A stretch of 64,000 bases of DNA from Riptortus pedestris (lineage: Eukaryota; Arthropoda; Insecta; Hemiptera; Alydidae): positions 99,108,501-99,172,500 of the forward strand of contig CM032233.1 of the NCBI GenBank assembly GCA_019009955.1, read 5' to 3'. Below the pieces are notes generated by a model. That model worked only from the letters and a program-made list of their open reading frames with translations, was not told the origin of the DNA and searched no databases. The position numbers and the translations under genes are program-made. Of this stretch, positions 11,650 through 22,021 are shown in pieces; position 1 is the stretch's first letter, and each line of letters starts with the position of its first letter.

Positions 11650-11909
11650 CTAAATTACCACTACCAGAGGAACAAATACCAAACACTGACTTTTACATCT
11701 AATTCTTCCTTGACATTTAATGGTGCTACACCCAAAGCAAGACCACCCACCAATATTCCAGGTCCGCCTAGAGATTCTCATATACTGAGTCTTATCCATA
11801 CTTATTTTAAGCTTAATATCTTGAGCTGCTCGTGCAAAATCTTCCACAGCACCGGCCAAATCGACGATATTTCAACTAGTGATCAATATGTCAGCATACA
11901 CCATGAGCT
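11650..11909 (-). pseudogene. LINE reverse transcriptase fragment (palm)
   Basis: The minus-strand frame reads LMVYADILITS, a stop, then DLAGAVEDFARAAQDIKLKI and SMDKTQYMRISRRTW. This matches the region around the catalytic YADD box and the downstream helix with the xxKT motif of non-LTR reverse transcriptases, which copy element RNA at the target site. One aspartate of YADD is missing and a stop follows, so it is dead. It lies on the same strand as the upstream-motif fragment at 14420-14612, and the two may be one LINE broken by later H insertions. Confidence 0.7.
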
Positions 11910-12520
11910 AGGCCAAGGTTAAACAGTAGGTGGCAATTATCGTCGATGAAATCTGGAAAATTAGCCGAAAGCTTAAGGCTGCTGAGGAAAAATATCGTAA
12001 TTTTTCAACTGAACCTTTAGTAACATAAAAAATAAAACGGAATGTCCAAGGTGGGAAGCTAAGGATCAGTGCCAAAGCCGATTACAGCAGTTAGACTAGA
12101 AAAGCTAATGGGACCTAAAATTATGAACTCATGAATAGGGCTGGTGATTCAAATGTTAAAAATATCCTTAACAAACAGTAGACCTGTTTAAACTGAATTT
12201 CACCAATCGGTAGTTTTTTTTTTCTTTTCCAATCCAGTATATTTTTATAATGCAATTATCTTCGAGGGAATTTTTAAAATTTTAATTTCCCGTTTATTTT
12301 AGTTTACACGAGAAAACTTTATGTATTTACATTGAACCCGTTAGTCTATAAATTAGAATGGAAGTTTGCTTATTACGAAGGTCCTGCGAGACAGACTACA
12401 TTCGTAAATAGACAATATTGATTTTCATTGAATAAGAAGCCACTGATTCTACTGTAAATTTATATACACATAGGAAATATGGCAAAACTATGCAGATTTC
12501 CCACGTCTAATTCAAAGTAA

Positions 12521-13352
12521 GTCCGTTACACAGGGACTGCGTAAACTAAGGAGACATGCTGTGGATCTAACACCGCCTTATTCGTGTAATAAAACACCTA
12601 TTAACTTATGTAGGAGTTAAAATGTAAGACCTGGAAATGAGATGTTAATGGCTGATGTACTCTAAGAAGAACTTATTAGGAGAGGAGGTTTCAGAACAAT
12701 GAAAGCTGAAACATGAAAATATATAGGGCAACATCAAGTAAGAGAAAAAAAAAATAGGTAGAGAGAGAATTTTGGGGCCAACTGGTTATGTAAAATTTTT
12801 CGATCCGATTAATAATATAGGAGATATTGTATTTTGAGTTTTTGATATAGTTCCTCATGTACTTGAAATAAAAAGTTCGTGATATATTGGTGTATTGCTA
12901 ATGTGAAACGAGTAGTAGTGAGAGTTTACTCTGGGATGACCAAATATTTGTAGGAAACTGAATTTGGAAAAGGATGGGTTATATAAAATTTAAAATTTTT
13001 AAATTTTCTCCTTGCTCTTTTTCAGCCGTTAACGAACATGGTCTTTATTTTTACATGAACAGCTTTAATATCGAGTTCAAACAAATATTAAGAGGTATGC
13101 GCGCACGCACGCATGCGCGCGCGCACACACACACACACACACAAGCACTCATACATACACAAAAAATTGAACGGACCTTACGCCTCTAGGTCGGCTATTC
13201 AGGGTTCGATAGACAATTCAAGAAATGTTTCTAAAATCACGTCACCTTTTATGCTTTTTTTTTTTAAAGCAAAATCGCCTAGTTACGGGTGCTCCTAAAT
13301 AAATAAATTGAATGAAAACTAAGAAGCTGATTTCACTTGAGGGAGATCTACT
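12521..13352 (-). mobile_element. Family H, old diverged copy with GC/CA core
   Basis: Starts GTCCGTTACACAGGGACTGC, keeps CGATCCGATTAATAATATAG and CAGCCGTTAACGAACATGG, and ends GCTGATTTCACTTGAGGGAG. The core (13094-13144) is GCGCACGCACGCATGCGC passing into (CA)n instead of (TA)n. Confidence 0.7.
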
Positions 13353-13539
13353 AATTCACATTCTCTGTAGATGTTAATTTGTGTATCATAGAAATATGAA
13401 ACCAAATTGGTCTTCCATTACCGAATGCAACATCAGCGACGGCAAGCGACTATCTATCTCAGATCCAATTAACCAGTCCAATAAGCAGTTAAAAAACTAA
13501 ATTAGGGGAACACTTCTTCGGTAGTTACATAATTTTACG

Positions 13540-13770
13540 GGTTTAAAGGGTGGGGAATTTGAAAATTCAAAATGTCCCAGTAATTATGAGTCCGATCGAA
13601 AACGTTTATAGTACCAATCTTGTTAAACTATTAATGTTCTAATATTATTGATTTTTACATTTTTTTGTAACTAAAATATTAACCTAGCTATTCGAACTTT
13701 CTTCTTTTTAACCTTCAGTAAACCCCCACTCCTATTTGAGTATTGGTGATATGATCACCGCTTCATCTCT
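13540..13770 (+). mobile_element. Family H, worn arm fragment
   Basis: GGGGAATTTGAAAATTCAAA, GAGTCCGATCGAAAACG and CTTCAGTAAACCCCCACTCC place it in the distal arm of the long subfamily. Confidence 0.5.
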
Positions 13771-14419
13771 TCAGCTGTCATCCTCTGTTCCCCTCCATTC
13801 CAAACGAGATTCCCTTTCTAATAGATTTAGATAGTACTGAGTAAATTAGAACACTATAGAATAAGGGAGATAGCTCATGAACATTTTCGCTCCCGCCTAT
13901 GTAACCGTAAACAGAAAGTAGAAGTTGACAATTTTTCTTTCTCGCCTTTAGCTAGAGTAACCCGGCTTGACATCATATGTGACCAATGCGACAATACTGC
14001 AATGGAAAAACAATTTCTTCAACTCAACCCGAGAGTTCTCCTTCATATTTGACTTCAAAGTCTAATATTTATTTCATGTCTAGTAGATGCTTTGCTGGAT
14101 TTCTTTACCTGATTTATGAATGAAGGAGAATGGTTGTTCCTGATAAATGATTTTCATCATAATCAGTCTTGCATTTATTTGTATTTCCTCCAAATCGTTC
14201 ATTAATTTTGTTCTTCAAATTAATCAAATTCAAGTAATTCAAATTCAGCCCAACCTCTGTACATCCCTAAACTTGTTCCTTTATTACATTTTGTATATTT
14301 CTCCATTGGAGCAAATTTTCCCTTTTGATGGGGGGGGGGTAGAAAAGAGAAACAATTGAGCGTTATTCACACAAATTAATTTTGTTTAAGATATTTGAGC
14401 GTATAATCATAATTATGGA
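13771..14419. other. Unassigned
   Basis: A G run at 14330 and AT-rich sequence. Some similarity to the long-subfamily H arm near 14200 (TTCTTCAAATTAATCAAATT) is too weak to call. Confidence 0.35.
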
Positions 14420-14612
14420 ATGAACAAAAGTGGAGATAAAGAGTTGTCCTGTATCACTCCTCTTTTAATTGGAAAATTTGGACTTATCCTTCCTGTTTAT
14501 ATAAAGGTGTATTTGTTCATTGTGTAAAGGCTTTATAATGTATATGTAGAGCGTTTATAGTATGATTCTGGTCCGTTACATAAAAGCCTTTTCTCAAATC
14601 CACGTGCTCTAG
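14420..14612 (-). pseudogene. LINE reverse transcriptase fragment (motif 4 region)
   Basis: The minus strand gives HVDLRKGFYVTD (compare the VDL-KAFD-V box of non-LTR reverse transcriptases), then stops and a frame change, then RGVIQDNSLSPLLFI, which fits the RGVRQGDSLSPLLF motif. The order on the minus strand is correct for a LINE running from here toward the YAD fragment at 11909. It is highly degraded. Confidence 0.65.
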
Positions 14613-15047
14613 TGAAACATGTGCCTTTATAAACTTTGAAAACACTGTTTCAATATTCTGCTGAAGATCCAAGGGAATGTAGAAAGGTATATTCTATTGA
14701 AGGGTTTGTCTGTGAAGGTTGTGTATTGTAACAAAAGAGTCGATAACAATCAACATTGCTTTTATGTCCCTTCTCATGTGGAACTGTATTTCCACAATTG
14801 TTTTGGGACTTCTAAAGGATATGATTAAATAGGCATAATTACTCTTTTTTTCTAATAGCTCTTCTCGATTAAGTAGAATTTTTTTACTCCATCTGTCGCA
14901 GTATTTTAATTCCTTGTTGAATTTTGAACTGACTAGGAAGTAAGAATACGGGGCGTAAAAATTTCTTTATTGATTGCGCCCATTTCGGAGTATAAACCCT
15001 TTAAGAGCTATGGCTCAGCCATTGAATATAATTTGAACATCAATTTT
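14613..15047. other. Unassigned; possibly upstream LINE sequence
   Basis: Lies directly upstream, on the minus strand, of the LINE motifs. Individual words fit reverse-transcriptase coding but no motif is clear. Confidence 0.3.
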
Positions 15048-15169
15048 AGCAGATTTACCTTAAGGGAAATCAGCTATTGAGGTTGTGCTCATGATGCGAT
15101 TTTCGAAATTTGTCTTCAAATGTCCATCGATCCTACCCAGGAGATGACGAAAATGAGGTCCGTTCAAAA

Positions 15170-15221
<52 letters not shown>

Positions 15222-15580
15222 ATCTATCTATCAATCTATCTATCTATATATTTGTCTGTTACCGCTCTAGCGGTCGCAATTTTTGTTTGATCGTTTTTCT
15301 AAACTTCACAAGGGAAATATGCTTACTGTTATCATACCTGACGGTGAAGACCGTCGTTACTGGCTGATGATCGAGTACAGCTGTCCAGCGCTTGTAAGTT
15401 GTAAGACTTACACTTTGACGGGTCATGAGATGGTGCCATCGCATCGAAAGCGCTTGCCAGCTGTACTCGACCATCAGCCAGTGACGGCGGTCTCCACCAG
15501 CAGGTATGGCAACAGTATCAATTATATTGGCGGTTCTAACACTTTATTTGAAATCTGCATAGTTTACGCAGCCGACGGAC
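15048..15580 (+). mobile_element. Family H interrupted by family E
   Basis: The left end AGCAGATTTACCTTAAGGGA and left arm run to a core of (TA)n plus (CTAT)n at 15174-15250. GTTTGATCGTT at about 15294 is cut by family E, and the right end GAAATCTGCATAGTTTACGC and GACGGAC is at 15551-15580. The hairpin CTGCGT half is deleted. Confidence 0.75.
15322..15520. mobile_element. Family E MITE, inverted-repeat copy
   Basis: Left arm TACTGTTATCATACCTGACG and CACTGG-like TACTGGCTGATGATCGAG pair with the right arm AAGCGCTTGCCAGCTGTACT, CATCAGCCAGTGACGGCGG and GGTATGGCAACAGTATCA. No coding frame belongs to it. Confidence 0.7.
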
Positions 15581-15614
15581 TTCTTACTAAAGACTTGAAG
15601 ATACCACTGACGTC

Positions 15615-15700
15615 GTCTAATATAAATATTTAATGCAGGAAGACTACATCTTTCTTTCCCCTAATTGCTGCATCGTGCGAGATCGATAATTTGAACATTA
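15615..15700 (+). repeat. Short dispersed repeat (family G)
   Basis: ATTTAATGCAGGAAGACTAC, TTTCTTTCCCCTAATTGCTG and CGAGATCGAT are matched at 37455-37525. The second copy follows a CCTGAAGATG...CCGGTTGTCAAAAATG string typical of retroelement 3' regions. Confidence 0.45.
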
Positions 15701-15726
15701 TATTGAAAATTAGAGAATTCTATCTA

Positions 15727-15781
<55 letters not shown>
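15727..15781. repeat. (TA)n microsatellite
   Basis: Left flank of the B copy. Confidence 0.9.
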
Positions 15782-15783
<2 letters not shown>

Positions 15784-16310
15784 TAGCTCAGATACCCGGC
15801 TTCGCTCGGGAATTCATTTGAGGCTGAATGTTGATGGTATTTTTTTGGTAAGGCATTACTTTGCACAATATTTTGACATTTACCCGTCCCAGTGTTTAGT
15901 TAATACCCGTCGTTTCTGTGAATTTGTTAATAATAAAATTAATTTTTTATGTAAGACTTCACTGTCCTGCATATTGTCATATTTCCCGTTTCCTGTGCAA
16001 TATTCATAGATTTGAATTATTAAGGAGCAAATATTGACATACATTTGAATTAATTTTTTCAGTGAGGTACCTGGTAGTTCATATTGAGAAGAAGTGTTGA
16101 GACAATTTCTCTAAATAACAAAATAAACAACTTTTGTTATGTGCATATTTGCCGAAACCCCAATAGGAAATCACTATTTTAGCAGATTTCCCTCAGGGGA
16201 AATCAGCTATTGAGGTCGTACTCATGATGCGAGTTTCGAAAAATTTCTTCAAATTTCCATCGATCCTACCCAGGAGATGACGAAAATGAGGTCCGTTCAA
16301 AATTATATAT

Positions 16311-16374
<64 letters not shown>

Positions 16375-17525
16375 CTGTTAACGCTCTAGCGGTCGCAATT
16401 TTTGTTTGATCTTTACCAAACTCGGAATTTAATCGTTTAATGTAAAAAGGAAGATCAAGTTCGTTAATGGCTGAAATCGGACCAGTGGGAGGGGGGGTTT
16501 ATAGGGGGTGAATTTTGATAATTCAAAATATCTCCGTTATTATGCGACGGATCGAAAAATTGTATAGAATAAATCTTACTGCAAATTAAATTTACTATAA
16601 ATATTGTTCTATACATTTATTCTGTATCTTGAATATTAACCGAGATATTTGCATTTGTATTCTCCGTGTGGTCACCAGTAGGCTATGTTCGAACTTTCCG
16701 CCGAGAGCTCTGGCGGCCGTTTCCATAACTATCGTCCCTCGTGAATAGGTTCAGAGGTTAGGTTAACTGTTTTTTAGGGCTAGAAACTACTGGGTTATTA
16801 CGCCGTAAATAATTTTTTAGGTTTAGAGGTTTCTTACAACTACAATTGTTATTAGGCAGATTTCCCTATTGTAAAACTTCACGTGGGAAATCTGCTTAGT
16901 TTACGCAGCCCCTGCGTGACGGACTTTTTAATTTCAGGCCTTCCATATAACCCCCACTCCTGCCCATCCCTAGATATGTTAGTATGGCTTATTATACGTA
17001 AGGCGTTAGTACTAATTCACATACCGAGTTTGGTTTAGTTCGGTTGAGTCTTTTGTGCCAAACAAAATTGTGGACTCCCGCTATGGTTTTTAGCGTATAA
17101 CTCATTTATACTTCCGTATACGGCAAAAGTGAATATAACAAAAGTTACTCTAAATTACTAAATAAACAACTTTTGTTATGGGCATATTTGCTGAAAAAGC
17201 AATAGGAAACGAAATATCGCTATATTTAATTTCAGGCCTCCCTTATAACCCCCACTCCTGTTCGTCTCAGAGAATATTAGTATAGCCTAAAGTCTAAGTT
17301 GGGCTAGTAGTAATATACGTACCAAGTTTCATAAAATTCGGTTCAGCCGTTTATGCGTGAAAAGGTAACAAACAAACAAACAAATAAACAAACAAACAAA
17401 CAAACAAACAAACAAACAGACACCAAAGAAACAAAATGCAGTTATGGTGTCTATGACATGTGAAACGAAAAGTTATCGTGAAATTTCGCGAAAAAAATCA
17501 ATGTACAGACAGAGGTTACAATTTT
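15782..17525 (+). mobile_element. Family B copy with nested H
   Basis: Starts ACTAGCTCAGATACCCGG. The first core unit is interrupted at ATCACTATTTT by an H copy (16181-16924) and resumes at TTTTTAATTTCAGGCC. A second core unit and the 3' block with a long (CAAA)n tract (17367-17420) follow, ending GAGGTTACAATTTT. Confidence 0.85.
16181..16924 (+). mobile_element. Family H, complete copy (type copy)
   Basis: 744 bp. Left end AGCAGATTTCCCTCAGGGGA; (TA)n core 16304-16370; TAACGCTCTAGCGGTCGC; poly-G stretch GGGAGGGGGGG; GATATTTGCATTTGTATTC; CTTTCCGCCGAGAGCTCTGG; inverted subterminal GGGAAATCTGCTTAG at 16887; hairpin ACGCAG-CCC-CTGCGT; GACGGAC. The host is a known B unit, so the empty site can be read: CTA-T5-AATTTC became CTA-T4, H, T5-AATTTC. 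Confidence 0.92.
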
Positions 17526-17543
17526 ATATATATATAGATATAT

Positions 17544-18818
17544 AAAATTGTAGCCTCTGTCTGTACATTGATTTTTCCCAAAATTTCACTAGACTTTTTC
17601 GTTTCACATGTCATAGACACCATATCTGCATTTTGTTTCTTTCGTGTATGTTTGTTTATTAGTTTGTTTGATACCTAATTTAATGAAACTTGGTATGTAT
17701 ATTATTACTAACCAAACTTAGACTTTAGGCTGTATTAATATTCTCTGAGACGATCAGGAGTAGGGGTTATAATGGAAGCCTGAAATTACAAATAGCGATA
17801 TTTCGTTTCCTATTGGCAAATATGAAGATAACAAAAGTTGTTTATTTTGTTATTTAGAGTCACTTTTGTTATATACACTTTTTTCGTATACCGAATCATA
17901 AACGAGATATACGCTAAAACCAATAGCGGAAGTGAACAATTTTATTTGGCACAAAAGACTCAACAGAACTAAATAAAACTCGGTATGTGTATTAGCACTA
18001 ACGCCTTCATTATAATAAGTCATGCCAACATTTCTAGGGACGGGCAGGAGTAGGGGATGTAAGGGAGGCCTGAAGTTAAAAATAGCGGTATTTCGTTTTC
18101 TATTCGTTTTTCTGCAAATATGCACATGACAAAAGTAGTTTATTTTTTTATTTGAAGTAACTTTTGTGATATTCACTTTTGTCGTATAACAAAGTATAAT
18201 CGAGATATACACTAAACCTTACTAACAATTTATTGGGCACTAACGATTGAACCGAACTTAAGAAAACTCGGTATGTCAATTAGCTTCAATTCTTCCATGA
18301 TTATAAGCTATATTAAAATTTTTAGGTTCGAACGGGAATGGGGGTTATAAGGGAGACCTGAAATAAAATTTCGCGATATTTCATTGTCTAGTTGTTTTTC
18401 GACAAACATGCACATAACAAAAGTTGTTTACTATGTTATTTACAGTAACTTTTGTTTTATACATTTTTTCGTGAACAGTGTATGAAGCAAGTAATTTGTG
18501 TAGAAATATTGATATGCTCATCTTTCCAATATGAACTACCAGGCACCTCACCAGGAAAAATTAATTCATATCTGTGTTAATATTTTGCCCTTAATAATTC
18601 AAATCTATGCACAATGCACGGGAAATTTGACAATATGGAGGACTGTGAAGTCTTACGTAAAAAATTAATTTTATTATTAAAAAATCCACAACAACGACGG
18701 GTATAAACCCTAAACACTGGGACGGGTAATTGTCAAAATATTGTGCAAAGTAAAGCCTTGCCAAAAGAATACCATCACCATTCAGCCTCAAACGAATTCC
18801 CGGGTATGTGAGCTAGTA
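17544..18818 (-). mobile_element. Family B copy, inverted to its neighbour
   Basis: Begins with the B 3' end (AAAATTGTAGCCTCTGTCTG) and runs backward through core units to GAATTCCCGGGTATGTGAGC TAGT. Only a 17-bp TATA/GATA tract separates it from the plus-strand copy ending at 17525, so the two 3' ends face each other. The (CAAA)n tract is nearly lost here. Confidence 0.85.
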
Positions 18819-19555
18819 TGGGATACAATTGCAGCAAGTGTATCGCTGGATAGTCCTTGTCCCACGGATAGTTGAAGTTGGATGTTACTAAACAACCTAT
18901 AGCCTGGATCGGTCCGATCTTGGGCCATCCCTAATTGGTACCTTGTATCGATGAGTATAGGGCAAGTGGTACTAAAGAAATTGGATGGAAAAAACTAGGA
19001 AGGGCGGAGGTATTGGGAGGTCCGATGGAGGGGAGGGGTGGGGTGGGGGTGGGGGGTTGTAGTGGAGGGGGCCTACATCAGTGTGTTCAGAGCAGCGGAA
19101 CGGAAAGGGTTGCGTGGTGAGGGTTTTGGCTCTCGCTAGCTTCTCGTGTTGCCGTGGGGGAGGCCAGGTGGTGGGGGTTGGAGGGGAAGTAGGGGCTCAC
19201 GCCACAATTCCCTCCTGCCAGTCGGACAGAGAGCTTCCTCTCGATATGACCTTGTGCTCTTTCCTCCCAGTTATTTTCGTAATAGACTCGTCTCCAACTC
19301 CACAATTTCCTCATTCCTCTCCTTACCGCCGCTTTTCCTACATCCAAAAGCCCTAGATTTGCAATGATAAACGTGAAAAGAATTTATTAGATTATGTTAG
19401 TAGAGAGAAAAGAGGTTTTCTAGCGCACCCTGAAAATCTCCCTAAAAAGGCGACGGACTGTCTAAAATTTTACAATACAAATACTGCTAAAAATCCATAA
19501 TCCATGATGTTATACCATCATGAGCTTTTAAAAAAATACATGAAAAATCAATAAA
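18819..19555. other. Unassigned, G-rich block
   Basis: 19000-19200 is unusually G-rich (GGGGAGGGGTGGGGTGGGGG) and less AT-rich than its surroundings. Open frames on both strands overlap here with no recognisable protein. Confidence 0.4.
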
Positions 19556-20414
19556 ACGTCAGTCACGCAGGGGCTGTATTAACTAAGCATATTTCCCATC
19601 ACGTATTTGCATTTATCTCCAAACGTAAATGTTCAATGAGAACAATATTTGATATTTCAGACTATATTCTCTATTTCTAAAGGCCTTATGTAATCAATAT
19701 GTGGTGTTTTGGCAGGGCTTAACAGGTATACGTATCGCACACGGTATATGTCCAATGAAAAGATTATTTAGTATTTACACTTAGGGTCACGATATGTCAG
19801 CTCATTGTTAATATGACTTGATTAGGAGTGGGGGTTTACTGTAGGCTGAAAACTACATAATGCAAATATCTCGGTTAATATTTATTATTGAGAAAATATG
19901 CATACAACAAAATTTATAGTGCATTAAATTTTTGATAGAATTGATTCTATAACATGTTTCGAAACGGAATAATGATGATATTTTGAATTTTCGAAATTCC
20001 TCCCCTCTAAATAGGGGGGATTTAAAGGGGAGGAATTTCGAAAATATGAGATGAGTAGGAGTCGGGGTTTACCGAATGCTGAAAACTAAAATTTTCAAAT
20101 ATATCAGTCAATAATCATATTAGAGAAAATACGTATATAACAACATTTATAGGCAATACAATAAGATTTGTTCTATACACTTGTTCCGTCTGACGGAGAA
20201 ATTTCGAATTTTCAAAATTCCTCCCCTCTAAATACCCCCTCCTCCCAGTCAGCCGTAAAAGAACTTGATCTTTCTTTTTGCATAGAACGATTAAATATTG
20301 AGTTTGTTAACGATCAAACAAAAATTGCAACCGCTAAATTCTTCATTTTCCCTAGGTAGGTTCGATGGACATTTGAAAAACAATTTCGAAAATCGCGCCA
20401 TGAGTACGACCTCA
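19556..20414 (-). mobile_element. Family H, long subfamily, rearranged
   Basis: Starts GTCAGTCACGCAGGGGCTG. The middle arm occurs twice (GTGGGGGTTTACTGTAGGC near 19830, then AGTCGGGGTTTACCGAATGC near 20049), joined by a perfect 19-bp-arm palindrome at 19988-20044. The microsatellite core and the terminal palindrome are gone. Confidence 0.7.
19988..20044. repeat. Perfect inverted repeat
   Basis: TTTTCGAAATTCCTCCCCT at 19988-20006 and its exact complement at 20026-20044, with a 19-bp loop. It sits at the junction of two partial H arms. Confidence 0.85.
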
Positions 20415-20689
20415 ATCATATATCGGGCTATTGTACAAAATTGTATAAGTAAGTAAGATTGAACGATTAATACTCGTTTTACAGGAAAATGAATTTAACG
20501 GTTGTAGGTAATTACTGGATTAACGTCATTCGATGGGGCCCATAATAGCTAATATATTTACAACTCTATATTTTACTTAGTCTGAAAGTCACCAATCCGC
20601 GGTCAGGCTTCACACATTATCGATTTTCACCACTGATTATAAATGAAACAGTTAAATATCGATTTTGATAACAGTTAACGTCATCTATT

Positions 20690-20890
20690 ATCTTTTTGCT
20701 ACTCTGGCTAATTGGGAGGGGTTATCTACAGGTTACCACCCGCTTCTAGCCCTAGATGGGACTAAGGATTTTATTTAATTAGTTCGTCACTAAAATTTCT
20801 ATTGCTCAGGCGGGAATGGAAGTCACCTGTCTAGGTTTACCATGTGAGATTAAGATCAACGCTTTAACTCACATGGCTTGCCTGAGCCCA
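20690..20890. repeat. Family J repeat with large hairpin
   Basis: GGGGTTATCTACAGGTTACC and AGTTCGTCACTAAAATTTCT match an inverted relative at 22770-22880. At its end GCTCAGGC (20804) pairs with GCCTGAGC (20880), and CCATGTGAG (20840) with CTCACATGG (20868). Confidence 0.5.
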
Positions 20891-20929
20891 GAGTTTGATA
20901 ACAGTAAAATAATCATGAACAGGCTATAG

Positions 20930-20934
<5 letters not shown>

Positions 20935-20982
<48 letters not shown>
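20935..20982. repeat. (TA)n microsatellite
   Basis: About 23 TA units with no recognisable element next to it. Confidence 0.9.
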
Positions 20983-20988
<6 letters not shown>

Positions 20989-21085
20989 TCCATAAATAAC
21001 TCATTCATCATCCACTCTTACTCATGGGAGAGTTTCCATTAAACTATTAATACATCAGTAAATAGTTCAAAACATTCATTTAGAT

Positions 21086-21711
21086 CAGGGCTTCTTAAAC
21101 TATGGGTCGCGACCCCATTTGGGCTCGCGTAGCAAAATTCTGGGGTCGCGAGAGATAAAAATACAATTTATGTTTTATCTTCAGTTACAACTTATTCGTC
21201 GATTAGACAATCGTTAAATGTACTTCTGCCATTCAACACCACATATTTATGTGAAGTTACTTTCTCAGCTTTAACACATATTAAATCCTAATATCGTTCA
21301 GGGTTAAAAAATGTTGAAGAGGTCTTACGTCCAACAGTTTCAAACATTACACCAAGATTTGATTTGTTATGCAATAAAAAACAGGCACATCCATCTCATT
21401 AAATTTTTAACATTTAACACGCAACTACTTGAATATATTCCAGAGAATTAAGACGGTCAGAATACACTTTTATTTTTGAAACTATAATAAATACAATTTT
21501 ATAATTTTTTGTGCAATTTTTAATTCTAGATTTTTGTATGTTTCAAAACAAATTCTAAACTTATATATTTTCAGATGTATATGTATATTGTTACCTAATA
21601 AATAAATCATCAAAAAATATTAATTTATTTTTCTTTTATATTTGTATGGGGTCGTCAAGAAACTCGCAATCATAAATGGGGTCGTAGATTACAAAAGTTT
21701 AAGAAGCCCTA
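21086..21711 (+). mobile_element. Internally deleted hAT element with 8-bp target duplication
   Basis: Terminal repeats CAGGGCTTCTTAAACTATGG and, at the right, AAAAGTTTAAGAAGCCCTA. Flanks ATTTAGAT (21078-21085) and ATATAGAT (21712-21719) differ by one base and have the 8-bp length typical of hAT. GGGTCGCGACCCC near the left end is a further palindrome, echoed by GGGGTCGT near the right end. The interior keeps the end of a ZBED-like transposase (next entry). Confidence 0.88.
21226..21402 (+). pseudogene. hAT (ZBED5-like) transposase C-terminus, fossil
   Basis: One frame reads LPFNTTYLCEVTFSALTHIK, a serine and a TAA stop, then YRSGLKNVEEVLRPTVSNI, TPRFDLLCNKKQAHPSH and a stop. This is the hAT dimerisation domain end of ZBED5/8-like transposases (TTYLCE, FSALT-IK, NVE-DLR, LC-KKQ-H-SH). 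In the family this region lets transposase assemble and contributes to the RNase-H-like fold. The in-frame TAA where Lys is expected, plus lack of the DDE core, make it inactive. Confidence 0.85.
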
Positions 21712-21739
21712 ATATAGATCATATATGGGTAACCACCGG

Positions 21740-22021
21740 CCCCCGGGAAGGTTCGACCCGGCCAGAGAGACATTTTGAAATTCAATTAAACAAAAATATT
21801 ACACTACTTAGTCCAAATGAGGAAGATGAGGAGAGATTTGTGCGTTTGGCAGTGCTTATAAATGCGAACAGTTCTTTTCAATCATGAAAGTTAATCAATC
21901 AAAACAGCTTACAAGGCTGACTGAAGATAATTTGGAAAATTCTTTTCGTCTTTGTATCACTGGAATTAATCCAAACACCGATGGATTAGTTTCCCAAATT
22001 CAAGCTCAAGTGTCTCATTGA
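21740..22021 (+). pseudogene. Second hAT (GTF2IRD2/ZBED-like) transposase C-terminus
   Basis: From about 21842 a frame reads CAFGSAYKCEQFFSIMKVNQ, SKQLTRLTEDNLENSFRLCI and TGINPNTDGLVSQIQAQVSH followed by TGA (22019-22021). FGS-Y-CEQ-FS-MK and SK-R-RLTD-NL are classic of the hAT family domesticated in GTF2IRD2 and ZBED genes. Just upstream MRKMRRDLCV continues in another frame, so at least one frameshift separates it. It begins right after the target duplication of the short hAT element, and is a different subfamily from that element's own fossil. Confidence 0.8.

Noticed and set aside
16181..16924. Classical Helitron (A|T insertion, 5'-TC ... CTRR-3')
   Set aside because: Read on the minus strand it starts GTCC and ends CTGCTAAAA, but flanks are A runs on both sides, not A and T, and the CTAA end lacks the usual hairpin spacing. 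Helentron-type layout fits better.
17367..17420. Regularly spaced CAAA repeats as a possible array
   Set aside because: Simple (CAAA)n tract at the B 3' end. No CRISPR-like repeat/spacer alternation exists anywhere in the window.
20804..20890. Possible tRNA gene
   Set aside because: The hairpin does not give a cloverleaf with T-arm GTTCRANNC and acceptor pairing.
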